A stretch of 64,000 nt of DNA from Halichondria panicea (Eukaryota > Porifera > Demospongiae > Suberitida > Halichondriidae): assembly GCF_963675165.1 (NCBI RefSeq), contig NC_087390.1, positions 4,163,301 to 4,227,300 on the forward strand, given 5' to 3'. The notes under the pieces were generated by a model. The model searched no databases and was not told where the DNA came from. It saw nothing but the letters and a program-made list of their open reading frames with translations. Shown here piece by piece: positions 46,401-57,640 of this stretch. Numbering within the stretch: position 1 is the first letter of the stretch; each line of letters begins with the position of its first letter. Position numbers and translations under genes: made by a program.

Positions 46401-49400
46401 TTCTGAGTTGACTGGTGGTATCCTGGGAAAAAGTGTATGATACAGTGTATATATGTCAATACCTTCGACAATGGTATTTCAAGTTAAACATAATATGTAG
46501 TATTAAACATACTCTCACGGGCACTTAGATATTAATTACTACTTTTGTTTGTTTTTCAAACTTGAAGGCATGGTATATTCACGTATGGGTGTCTCTTTTC
46601 GCCTGTGACCATCAGTGAATAAACCACAACACACAAAAATCACGGCATGCAGACAGATTTAAAATCATTGTTACAGTGTATAATGATCGCTAAAAGAACC
46701 TAAGTACATGTACATGTACATACCTGCAGAGAGGAGGGGTCAACGTGTTTAATAGGTGGATGCAGTGTGATGTTGACTTTCACCTCAACATCAAAGCCAA
46801 AACAAGACATCGAGCATCGAGAACTCTTTATGGGTGGTATGGCTGGGTAAAACGAGCAAACAATTTTGGGTGGGTAGTTGTGCAGTTCTTCTGGTCTGAA
46901 ATTGTCAGTGTCAGGGATGTCTACTTCACGCTTTGCGATCTGCAAAAGAATTCATCAGTTTATTTATCAATTTATTCCAACTATGCTAGCTTTACGCAAA
47001 CAGAGGTAGCTATTCTGAACCTAAATCCATGCCTATAGCCATTCGATTTGAACACCTGAGAAGCACATGACAGTCAATTATCTTCTCGGGCATACATATT
47101 TTCAGCTACTCGTGAAATTAAACATTTCTCATTCAGCTAATGGTTACTAAGCGAGTGAGTACCGTTTCCTTGTCGGTGTTGACCTCCCACCCTGGTATCT
47201 CGCCCACCTCCAGTCTGACACACTGCTCCTTTAGACACAGGGAGTCCCACACTGTATGGTCTATGGGGTGGGGGGATACCTGAGGATACTGGTGGGGTAT
47301 CACCTCCCGGTCAAAGTGCTCAAGAAACTGTGTGTGCGGATGGGGGGGGGGGGGTGACTTGCGTGTTTTTGTAGTCACTTAGGCAATAGAATTGTACATG
47401 TATGTCATAATGCCTTTTTACTGCGTGCACAAATTGTTTTATATAATTCGCAGCTAGCACAAACATTCTTGTAGTCTGCAGATAATACCATATAAGGACA
47501 TGCATACAAATGTCATGCGCGATCTGCATATAGGGGGATTCAATTTCTAAGCAATTAAACGTCTACTAATCTTTGTGTACTAGCTAGGTTAGATAAAAAC
47601 ACTACCGTAGTTAACCGTGACGACATGCACTATATGTGTGACGACTACATACTGTAAGTACTACATGCATGTACATGTACATGTCATGTAGTTAAAAGCA
47701 CTCACGGAAATTATTAGCCGAAGTTCCGCGAAGCCAATAATTTCCGCCAAGTACGAACGTGATTGGTGCACATTAACTGGTTTGTAGTTGGTTGCTACTG
47801 ATTTAGCCTCGATCCCAGCCCCTCTCACGGCCTTCTCAATTGAGAGCGGCCTGGAATTGAGGCTACTACTGATTAGGCAGCAGCTTTTGCAGCTACTTTC
47901 TCACTCTTGCAGCTACCAATTAGCTAACGCTCTAGTTAGAGTTACATGGGTACCGTCGATCATGATCATTCTGCATTTCCTTGATATCCCTATACAAGAC
48001 GCGTGCATATACTACATGTGTAATTTAGCAGCAGCTTTTGCAGCAGCATTTTCTCACTCTTGCAGCTACCAATAGCTAGCGCTCCAGTTAGAGTTACATG
48101 TACATTGTACTGCTAAGTAGAACAGCAACTTTCTAAACAGATTTTGCCACCTCACAGATTCTGGAGATAAATGTACCTACATGTAGCTAGCTGGCTTGCA
48201 ACAATAGCTAAAACTCTTCTACACACCAGAATAATTAATGGCTGCATAATATTATAGCCAAGACACTCTGGTAAAATGAAATTCGTAAGCTATTCTCGTT
48301 TCTTGGGGAGACTTCAGTGGCGTTTATCCAACCACTGGGCGCAATATTAACTCAACCACCGTGCTAAAATACCCAGTTTGTGGGTGTCATAATTTTTTAC
48401 ATGATGTGGTTGCCACAGTTGCACTATAATTATGGCATGCATGTATAATTATTAATTAGTCTCATAAATCAGCCGCCCTTCCTAGGGAGAGACCATCTGA
48501 GCACTAGTCTGTACTTTTTTGGCTAGGTCAGAATTCCGACCTGACCAATCAAATAAAAAATTTATACAATTAGAGAATGACAAGAAGCGTATGCAGTGGG
48601 ATGCATTTATCTAGCGCTAGTCAGTTTTACTGTTGGAGCTATTAATAATACTACATGTTAGTCGAGTTGACTGCACTAGGCCTGCGCAACACTATTCTTG
48701 TTCCTTCAGCAACATTCTTGAGCAAGCCAAACAAAAATTCACAGCTGCATCCTAGTCAAGCGTTCGCGGTTCACCTTTGCATGCGTTGCACAATAATTAC
48801 GTTTATGACACTGGCGTAATGTCAATTAACATTCTATTGTAGAATAACTTCAGACTAAAGTATTCAGACAATCTCTCCCCTAGGAAGGGCGTGTGATTCA
48901 TGAGACTATAATTATGTATATATATGGGCTTTTTTCATAGAGTACATTAATTGTGACAGGCAATCTCTTATTCTGTGCAACGTAAGTCCACAATGTACGT
49001 TTATAAATTACAAACAATTTAGTTCAACACACACCTTTGTATAGAGCCTGCCGTAGAGACTGACAACAACCAATACCATTCTGTCGTAGAGAGAGAGGGC
49101 GGGAGAGCGGTAAATCCTGACAGAGTACTTGTTAGCAGTTGGGGGGTGGGGGCTAACTGGGGATGATGGATTAGAGATCGAAGGAGTTGGTTCTGTGGTG
49201 AAAATGTTCAGGGCTCAGTTCAGAGAAAAACCTCGCTTCGTACAACCAAATTACACGAATAAGATAGTTGATAGTATAATGTTCCGGAAACACACAGAAA
49301 ATGTGGACAAATAATTATATGAATCCATAATTATCGATACCTAATTAACTTACTGCTAAAAAATCTTTTCAGTTTCCGCCCTATCTTGAAGAAACCAGAC

Positions 49401-52400
49401 GAAGCGTTAGTAGTGAGTCGTCCTTCGTTGCCTCCTGCAGTGAACTCTGACTTTGACTCTCGATGTACTTCCTCAAAACAATACTTCCCCATCATGTCTG
49501 GTGCTGAAAGTGCCTTGAGGAAGCAAAGACTATCAGCTTCTTCTTGTGTCTTCACACTCGCATGATGGTCCATTATCAGAGCCACTTCACCAGAATGATT
49601 AGTTTCGACAAGATAAGACGGACTGGCTGATTGCATTCCGCGAGGTAATTTAAACACATCATTCTGTGCAAAGCTGGGCCTCACTTTGACACTCACAGTA
49701 GCTCCAGGTGCCACAGTGTTTGGAGGGACAGTAACCTCAATACCATTAGTAAAATCAGTATGACCACCTTCAGAAGTGAAGTCTGTCTTCAGAGCTTCAT
49801 CATAAAAAGTCACACGAGGATATGAGGAACTCTTCATCAATGGATCTGTATTATTATGTACTACATTCAAGACACGAACTACATGTATAATTACTCTGCT
49901 GTATACATGTTTTCACAGAATAATTATATTCCTTACAGTTATTGCTGACTTTTGGAGGCGGTGGCACTGAAACTGGAGAGGCATTCTACAAAGAGAAGCA
50001 CGAATACACCAATTAACATACAGTGTTACTGTGGCACTAATAGGCAGACTATAGACTATAGGTACAAATGTGTGCTTGGACAGAATGCCATATGCACTTA
50101 CAGCAAGTCATAATTACACCATAATTAAGTTAGACCACTCCTACTTTTGTCCACCGCCCACATATGCACTGAGTTCACTGAGTTACTGCATAATAATGCC
50201 ATTTTGAAATTTTTACGTGTATGCTAAGTGCAATTATTGATCAATTTTAATGTATCGCCTGCTTCCTTTTTTGAATTGTGGACGAAAAGTAAGTTAGAGT
50301 GGCCTAATTATCGTATAATTTATACGTACGTATTATGTACATACATTATGTACATCTGTATGTGCATTGCGTTGCTCCTTACACTTGGACGATTTTCACA
50401 CGCTTTCATGAGCTCCCACGCTAGAAGAGTATGGCCAACTCTCAGTGCCAAAGAGTGAGCCGTGTATCCTTCCTGCATGTATGTTGGTACATCGATCATC
50501 ATAAACATGCATGCATGAATCTTAAATCAAAGGTAGCTAGCATAATTGGAAAAGCGCTTCAATTCGAGTATAAAAAGCCTGCAGTTGAGCATGCGCTTAA
50601 AATAAAGACACGCTTATAGTCGAGTAAGCGCTAATAATCCAGTTTCTACGGTATGCTAGGACTTACATTGTGCTAGCTAGGCTGAAGCATAATAAATAAA
50701 TTTTAGTATAGATATGTATGTTGTACGAGTCTGACAAAGCCAACAGCGACACTAGGGGTAGGGCCAAGCGTTTTGCTACTCTGAAAGCAGAGATCTGGAA
50801 AGACCGATTTTGACCAATACTAATATTTTATAGATCTACGCATCCGTATAATATTCAAATCTCACTCTCTACTCTCTAGCAAGTCTACTCTTCTTCTTTC
50901 TCCTAAAATTCTACTTAAAAACAACTCAGCGTGAGGCTTTTCTCTTACAAGCATGCTTACAATGATATATTATTAGCAGTGACTGTAGTGACTGTGTGCA
51001 CAAGATCAAAGAGATTTCTATACAAAAATACCCCCACATTCCGTCATTACCACAAATTGTCAGTGTTGTGCAACAGACAAATTATAGTGTACTTCCGATT
51101 CTCCGAAGTATTCTAGTAATATGGTATGATACCGTATTACTGTAGCATCGAATTTCGAAAACAAAAACATAATTATACCAGCTAGTGCAAACTTAGAACG
51201 CAAAGTGCATGTTCAAATTCGCGAAGGTTTTCATTGACAAAATATTTAGAGTATAGTTAATCAAAAGTGCATGCTTATTCAATGCTTCAGGATACCACAT
51301 GAAGTTGTTTGATAGTTCTGCACGTGATGTTGTCATACCTCCTCAGGGCTCAAACCATGCCTAGTGAAACCATAGATACAGTAGAAGGGGATTGACAACG
51401 GAAGTGGTTCACGTGATGTTTTACAATAAAGTCTATGTAGAGCTCAGAAGCAATCCGTGTTTCGCTTTCTACCCCGGGTAAGTTTACCGGGAAACTTATT
51501 GAGTCTAATCATAGTCTATGCATGTGTCTCAAAGACCCCTCTAACACTTAAACAAATGCCCCCTGATGGTGAGTATCATTTGGAAACAAAGAAAATACAA
51601 TCGTGATTGTCATGAAGTAGCTAGTCTAACACAGAGCGATTTTTCATGCTTATGTTAGTTTAGCTACTATGATATAGCTAAGGTTGTGTCACTAAGTAGT
51701 ATGCTGTGTCCCAAATGGCCACAAGTATTTGATAAAGTTGATGTTTAGCAGCAAAAGTGCTCGTGGGCTTTTTACAGACAGTAAAAACAATTCTCATGAA
51801 TTATTCCTGTTTAGACCCCACGTTGGAAGTAAGCCTCGATTAAAACCGCGGGGAAACACGGATGGTACTTCGAGGGTACCTCGTTTCCAATCCCTCTCTA
51901 CTCATGCAATCTATGGTGAAACCCACAGAATGTTGGCATGCAGCATGGAGGGTATGACTGTCATGAAAACAATATTATGTAATGACTATTAATTGCACGA
52001 ACATTATTTGTGTGGTCAAGATTAGCTCCAATAGACAACAGGAATCTGGCAACAACGATATGGCCCTGGACAGATGCAATTAACAAGGCACTGTTCCCCT
52101 CCTGCAAAGAAACAGTAATAATGACCACCATTGAAAACTAATTACATTGCTTAAATTATGGCTATAATTATAACAGGGCACAAATTACCTGCTTAAATCA
52201 AACCGCTTTTAAATTACAGTTTGTGACAATGATTGTAGGATATGGACTAGAACTACATGTATACATCATGAAAACAATATCATACCTTGTCCACGAGCTC
52301 CAGACTCGCTCCCCACGAGACTAATTCTCTGATTACCTCCACATTACCAATGATAGCAGCTTCCATTAGTGCAGAAAGTCCAAGCTACATGTAAAAATAA

Positions 52401-55089
52401 CCGCACTTATAATGACACAGTGCATGCATGTAGCTTATATCTAGCAATGCCATATCAAGTGCATTAGAATAATAGGTACATGTACCAAGACTCACATGAT
52501 TCACATTATCCACTGACGCAGAAGATGATAGGAGTGTCAGTACAATTGCTACTGATCCATTTCTGGCGGCTATTATCAATGCAGTGTTCCCTTTCTGCAT
52601 GTGAGGAGACACAATATTAACTACTGTCAGTGTTACTGTAATATAATTATGTGCGTATCATACTTCATCTGTGTGTTAGGGCCGGTTCATACAGAATAGC
52701 ATGGTCAGTATGTGCATGTACATGTTGTAAACTTGTATAAAATCTTTTTGTTGCACTGCACTCACATAGTTTGCCTGATCAACAAGAGCACCTGAACTGA
52801 TCAGATCTGCCACAGCCATTGGGTATCCAGCTACAGAAGCTATGATGAGAGCTGTATTTCCACCCTACATGGATACCATATTATTATGAGCAACTCAACC
52901 AAAACACACATAAAAATTAATACTTGTGAGACTAGACGTACATTGTCTTGCATATTCACAGTTGCTCCATGTGACAGTAACTTTTGAACAATGTCTTTTC
53001 GACCGGTTGTGCTTGCCACCATCAGAGCAGTCTGTCCTTCCTGAATACAATGAACCAGTAATGGGTATCAAATCATAATACCATCGCAATACGAAGATTT
53101 GCACCAACGACAACAATTACCCGCTATATGGTACATAACTTGTTTGCTATACCGTATAGCGGGTAATTTTCAGGGGGCAAAACATTCGTGGTTGAGCAAT
53201 ATTGAGTCACTTTTTCGTGGTTGCTGCTTGCACTGCAGGTAAAGGTAGGCAAGGTCGCTTCATTCGTGGGTACAATATTCATGGTACAGTCAAGGGTGTA
53301 TGAAGAGAAGAGGGCATGCAACTACAATCTATCCTATTACAAATGGGCGGGGGTTTATGTCTAAAATAGTAAAGAATGATTAACTCATCAATAATACGAC
53401 GCATACACAGTATACATTGTGAGTTGCATGCCCTCTTCTCTTCATACACCCTTGGTACAGTGTTTAACCATGAAAACCACGAGTGTTAAATTAATATTTC
53501 TCCATAAAAATTACGAGCTATACGGTACTTGTACTTACACTATTGATTTGGTTCACATCGACTTTGGACTTTGCTGCTAGAATCTCCTTTATCACTGTCA
53601 ACCGACCTTCTCTCACTGCAAGAATTAGCGCTGTATCCCTCTTCTAAGGAGAAGGAAGGAATGATTGCAACAACAGCTAGTACAACGTCAGCATTCTGAT
53701 GGATTTGTCTTTTGCATAGAAATTGTACGATAATGGATAATGCATAGATTTGTCACAGACTTTTCTCGGTCAAAGGTTCCACTGTATGAATATACTATGT
53801 TGCTCTACCTACCTGGTCACATAGGCCAAGCTTTGCACCACTCGATAGCAGTAATTTAACAGCATTGGCTTTGCCCTTGTGACTAGCAACCATCAATGCA
53901 GTGCGTCCAATCTGAGCATAAAGTAGTGCATAAATTTCAATGTTTTCAAGCACTTAGTGTTTTAACACCTTGAAGGTGATGGCATAAATAGCATTATAGT
54001 GATACGACTGATTGCATGTGTGATGGTTCCATTACAAGGCTGCTGTTTAAAGTTAAACATTCCACTTAAAGATGATATTGTTGTTGGATTACCCAATACA
54101 AGGAGACGGGGGAGGGGGTTCTCCCTACTTAAGGCACATCAACATTGTTGGCAGCTACTAAGGGCATTGTCAAGCGAGAATTAATGTGAATTGATCATGC
54201 ACACACTTCAGGGTTTACAAATTAAAGTCTTGAAGCTATATGCAATACTAGAGGAGGTCCGACATGCGTGCAAGAATCACTACAAGTTCAGTGCATTTGG
54301 CCAGGATGGTATCACGTGACCGCAATGACATTAATGCACTGAACTTGTAGTGATTCGTGCACATATGTCGGACCTCCTCTGTGAAAAATACCGACAAGCA
54401 CTAACTTAAATATGGTTAATTCTATAAATTAACATACGCAATTGCATCTGTCAATTTCTGCTCCAGATGCTATCAGCTCCTTCATGACATCTTTGTGACC
54501 CTCTCTGGCAGCTATTATCAGAGCAGTGTCCTTGTTCTGTGAGGGAATCATGGTAAATTAAATGGATATCCTATCCGATGGCCTTGAGACCAGGCCGTTC
54601 GTTGTCTGAAAGAACCCCTGGTCAAGTTCCAATGTAGAACTCGTCAGGAATTTCTTGGACCGATAATTGCCCACAACAACCATACTTATCCGTGAGTATA
54701 ATTATGATGCTTACAGTAACATACAGCTAGCTATGTTGTTTGTTGTGTTTGCAGTTACCACAGTCATGTTCACAACTACTCAAGCCTGGTCTCGATCGAG
54801 GCTACCTATCCAAGTGCTGCCGGATTTACCATTGGCTAAGTCAGTAGGCCTAGCTACATGTACGTGTAGATATATACCGCTAATATTCTGATCATGAACT
54901 GTAATAGGATAATGATGTCTACTTATCTAGTTAGCTATTACATTATAAATTTTAGTACACAATAATTAGTTTTACTGAACTCACTCTGCTGTAATGAGAG
55001 TTTATGTCAAACCCTTGGCTTTGCTTGATGAATCTCTTCAAAGCTTTCTTGTCGCCCACTCTGGCTGCATTAAAGAACTGACTAGCCAT
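43477..55089 (-). CDS. Ankyrin-repeat/ZU5/death-domain protein
   Basis: Nineteen exons. The start methionine is at 55089 (MASQFFNAARVGDKKALKRF). Ankyrin exons: 54985-55089, 54438-54536, 53813-53911, 53539-53643, 52942-53040, 52766-52864, 52496-52594, 52286-52384, 52003-52101, 50383-50472. They are mostly exactly 99 bp, one 33-residue repeat each, phase 0. Then a proline linker 49937-49985, a ZU5-like exon 49354-49845 (GGHTDFTNGIEVTVPPNTVAPG) and 49035-49080. A UPA-like region follows (47163-47327, 46724-46939), then helical exons 46313-46422, 45973-46178, 45252-45362. The last exon, 43477-43868, is a death domain (DWLSFSIALGLTEQERNSI, LEVWLNKEAY). The layout resembles the ZU5-UPA-death module of PIDD, UNC5 and ankyrins, so a signalling adaptor role is inferred. 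Phase does not close at 49035/47327, so a small exon is probably missing. Confidence 0.88.
44670..45160 (+). repeat. Repeat family S, near-full copy
   Basis: It runs from ATGAAAGTACCGCGGATGCTGATGC to CGTATACCTCGCTGCGCATG...GCATAATTATT, antisense within an intron of the ANK-ZU5-death gene. A 5' fragment of the same family follows at 45411-45700. Confidence 0.75.
45411..45700 (+). repeat. Repeat family S, 5' fragment
   Basis: It shares GAAAGCACCGCAGGTGCTGATGCC, CTCAAAGAGTGGGTAATGAT and TTGTTGTTAAAAACGATC with the full copies and is truncated after CTCACTCTTGCAG. Confidence 0.75.
47705..47747. repeat. Short perfect-looking hairpin
   Basis: CGGAAATTATTAGC and GCCAATAATTTCCG are inverted around a 14-bp loop, in an intron of the ANK-ZU5-death gene. 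Fragments of family S (CTCACTCTTGCAGCTACCAAT) occur twice just downstream at about 47906 and 48051. Confidence 0.6.
48458..48907. mobile_element. 450-bp MITE with AGTCTCATAAATCA ends
   Basis: AGTCTCATAAATCAGCCGCC...CTTCCTAGGGAGAGA at the left and its complement at the right (ending TGATTCATGAGACT) form TIRs of about 55 bp. The interior has no coding signal. It sits in the long intron between the exons at 49035 and 47327. Confidence 0.8.
51382..51900. mobile_element. ~520-bp TIR element, copy 2
   Basis: It aligns with 12679-13196 along its whole length. The ends TAGAAGGGGATTGACAACG and the inverted TAGAGAGGGATTGGAAACG are flanked by TA. It lies in the ankyrin-gene intron between the exons at 52003 and 50472. 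Confidence 0.82.
53150..53527. mobile_element. CCGTATAGCGGG-family MITE with a nested hairpin
   Basis: The TIRs are TACCGTATAGCGGGTAATTT and the inverted GCTATACGGTA end. Within it, GGGTGTATGAAGAGAAGAGG (about 53293) and its complement (about 53421-53452) bound a second, unrelated hairpin element of about 160 bp. An isolated ACCCGCTATATGGTA end lies just outside at about 53118. The element abuts the ankyrin exon 53539-53643, with its right end only 11 bp from the coding sequence. Confidence 0.8.
54250..54380. mobile_element. 131-bp palindromic MITE (GAGGTCCGAC family)
   Basis: AGAGGAGGTCCGACATGCGT...CACTACAAGTTCAGTGCAT and its complement make arms of about 55 bp around a short loop with TCACGTGA. 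It is an intronic insertion in the ANK-ZU5-death gene. Confidence 0.85.
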
Positions 55090-57064
55090 TTCTCATCTAA
55101 GCGTGGCTAGAAAGTTTTGTTTACATGTTAAAAATAACTACTACTGTAGGTACAAATTTGCTTGGCTTATGACATGAAAATTAATGTAATGTAATGATCG
55201 GCACATAAGAAAGCTAGGTTTGTGTATTCAATTTTTTTTTCTTTATATATACATGTAAACAATATATGCATTGTATTGCATACAGGGAAGGACAGAAAAT
55301 AGCTTATTATAGCTAATGGTAATGTGAACCTAAAAACTGAAAAACAAGACATGACAGCACAATAAAAATTATTAAAAAACAGAAACATAGACAACAAAAG
55401 CAAATAAAGACCTCTTTGTGAGATCCGAAGTGGGCGGCATAGGCCAGAGAGTCTTGTGTTTGTATTGATGTACACTACATACATAATAATTGTGAGAAGC
55501 ACTAGGGTAGAGAAGTAGCTAGATCTACACAGTACAGTACATGTAGCTGGAGATGTTTGTGTAATGATATCAATCATTTTTGTGGCGGATCGTAATGAAG
55601 CTGAGTTTAGAGCAAAACCGCTTGAGTGGATAGCAACTGGAGCTATAGTCTTAATCGACCAACCATCACAGTACAGTACATGTAGCTGGAGATGTTTGTG
55701 TAATGATCATTTTTGTGGCGGATCGTAATGAAGCTGAGTTTAGAGCAAAACCGCTTGAGTGGATAGCAACTGGAGCTAGTCTTAATCAACCAACCATCAC
55801 CACTAGCACTATACCACTACCACTATATATATGCACTACCACCGTTGATTTCAATTGAACCTACCCCAATTATAGCCTCGCTTCGATCGCTCGGAATAAT
55901 GAATTCGTGGTTCAAAGGTCATTTGAATCAGCTACATGTGTATAACCTTAATTAATAATTTGCATAATAAAATATTTATTATTGCCCCCCCCCCTCAAAG
56001 GAGAGCCCTGTATGCATGCATGCATGCATGGGGGCCCAGGGATATAATATCGATTGAAGTAGGGTATAATATTGGCCATAAAAGACGCAAACAATTATAA
56101 CCATGCATGCATGGGTTGATGTAGTCTCATTCTTCAATTGGGAAGACCTCATCACTGCATGAGAGGTGCGGCTGATTCATGAGACTGGGTAATTGGTGAT
56201 GGTCATTGATCGATAATTATTATGGCATGGTTCAAGTGAGGTCCATGCAGCACTAGATATATATATACTTCTTAATTGTTTTTGAACTTCATAATTATAA
56301 TTATTATAACAGAGTTATATCATTGTAGTCATGCTGTACAATCATAGTTCTATCTATGGTACAATGTAGAAGACTATAGCACACACACATGTATGCAATC
56401 ATCAGTTGTCTCTAAAATAACACTAGGTCGATGCAGTCTTAATAATTATAGTACAAGCAAACAAATTAAAGAGATTAGGTTGAGGTGCAAGTGCAGAAAC
56501 ATGCAGTTATAATAATTATGATCTACTTGAATGAATTAAAATGAGAAACACAAACTGTGTTTTCGAATTTTTTCCTCTTTAAATTTGCTATAGGCTTAAA
56601 TTGGTTTAAAAATTGGTTGTACATGACACGTACAGTAAGTTTCATAATAGAGCTTTGAAATTAACTCCTATTATTTTTTGGGGTTTTTTGGCTTTATTTC
56701 CTCCTGAAACAATCACCCCTTGAGTACAACCCAGCCATTAAAAAATAATCAACACACGCACTAATTTACTACATCACACAATAAAAATTAATATATATAC
56801 AACAACACAACCAACTTTAATGTACAATACATCTATAGTAGTTAGTGCAGTCTTCTCGATTTCATTGGTACTTGACTTGTTATCGTTTTTCCAGAATAAC
56901 AAGATCTGCATACCATCATCTGTGACAGTGAATTGCATGAATCAGTAACAAGAAAACATTGTAGTATTACTGCACCCTCGCAAAAAATACGCCCACACTT
57001 TTCGGCCAGAACTTTAGGCATGAGAGGGGAAGGGCGTATTTTTTTTACGAACAGCTATAAAGTT
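55090..57064. other. Intergenic region upstream of the ANK gene
   Basis: It lies between the ANK-ZU5-death start (55089) and the VPS41 stop, and should hold the ANK-gene promoter. It includes the tandem duplication at 55528-55797, a C-tract at 55985-55995 and CATGCATG runs. No gene was recognised. Confidence 0.45.
55528..55797. repeat. Tandem duplication, 139-bp unit
   Basis: Two units begin CACAGTACAGTACATGTAGC at 55528 and 55667. They are nearly identical and differ by small indels (ATCAATC, TA). They lie about 440-700 bp upstream of the ANK-ZU5-death start codon. Confidence 0.9.
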
Positions 57065-57640
57065 TTATTCGAAAATACGCCCACTACCTGAAGGTCTAGC
57101 ATCATTGCCACCTGTTATTTGTATCATTGATGAGTTACGTACTGTACAAAATGAACATTTCAAATTAAAGCTATAATTATGATCTAAAGGGGAAATTTTA
57201 CTGAACATGGAAACGTATTCGTTGCTCTTCATGTAAGGGCAGGGATAGTAGTTAGTTGGGCATCTTCCTAGAGACCTATATACACGTATCAAGTATACAT
57301 TCTGGGTACTTTCTCCACAGAAGAAACAGCAAGCCATGCAATTAGGCAAGGTAACTTGCATAATTGAGTGATCTACTTTTCTTCTGTTCAAATCTTCGAG
57401 GGCAAACAGAACGACACGTTATAACTATGTTCTAGCTGTACCAACATAGAGTAGAGTCTACTAGCGCTACTCACTAATGAAACTGCTGTTCTTCGCTATT
57501 TATTGTGAACAGGTGATATTTTAGCTACTGTGCATGCTCAAACTCTTCTGGGTGGGCGTATTTTCAAGTCAAAATTCCTTTGTGAGAAGTTTGTAACAAA
57601 AAAGGGATGGGCGTATTTTGGCTAACTTATTGGGTACGTC
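56985..57640. repeat. Scattered GGGCGTATTTT inverted motifs
   Basis: AAAATACGCCCAC at about 56990 and 57072, and GGGCGTATTTT at about 57028, 57553 and 57608, occur in both orientations around the last VPS41 exon. They look like ends of small inverted-repeat elements. One copy overlaps the final VPS41 codons. Confidence 0.55.
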
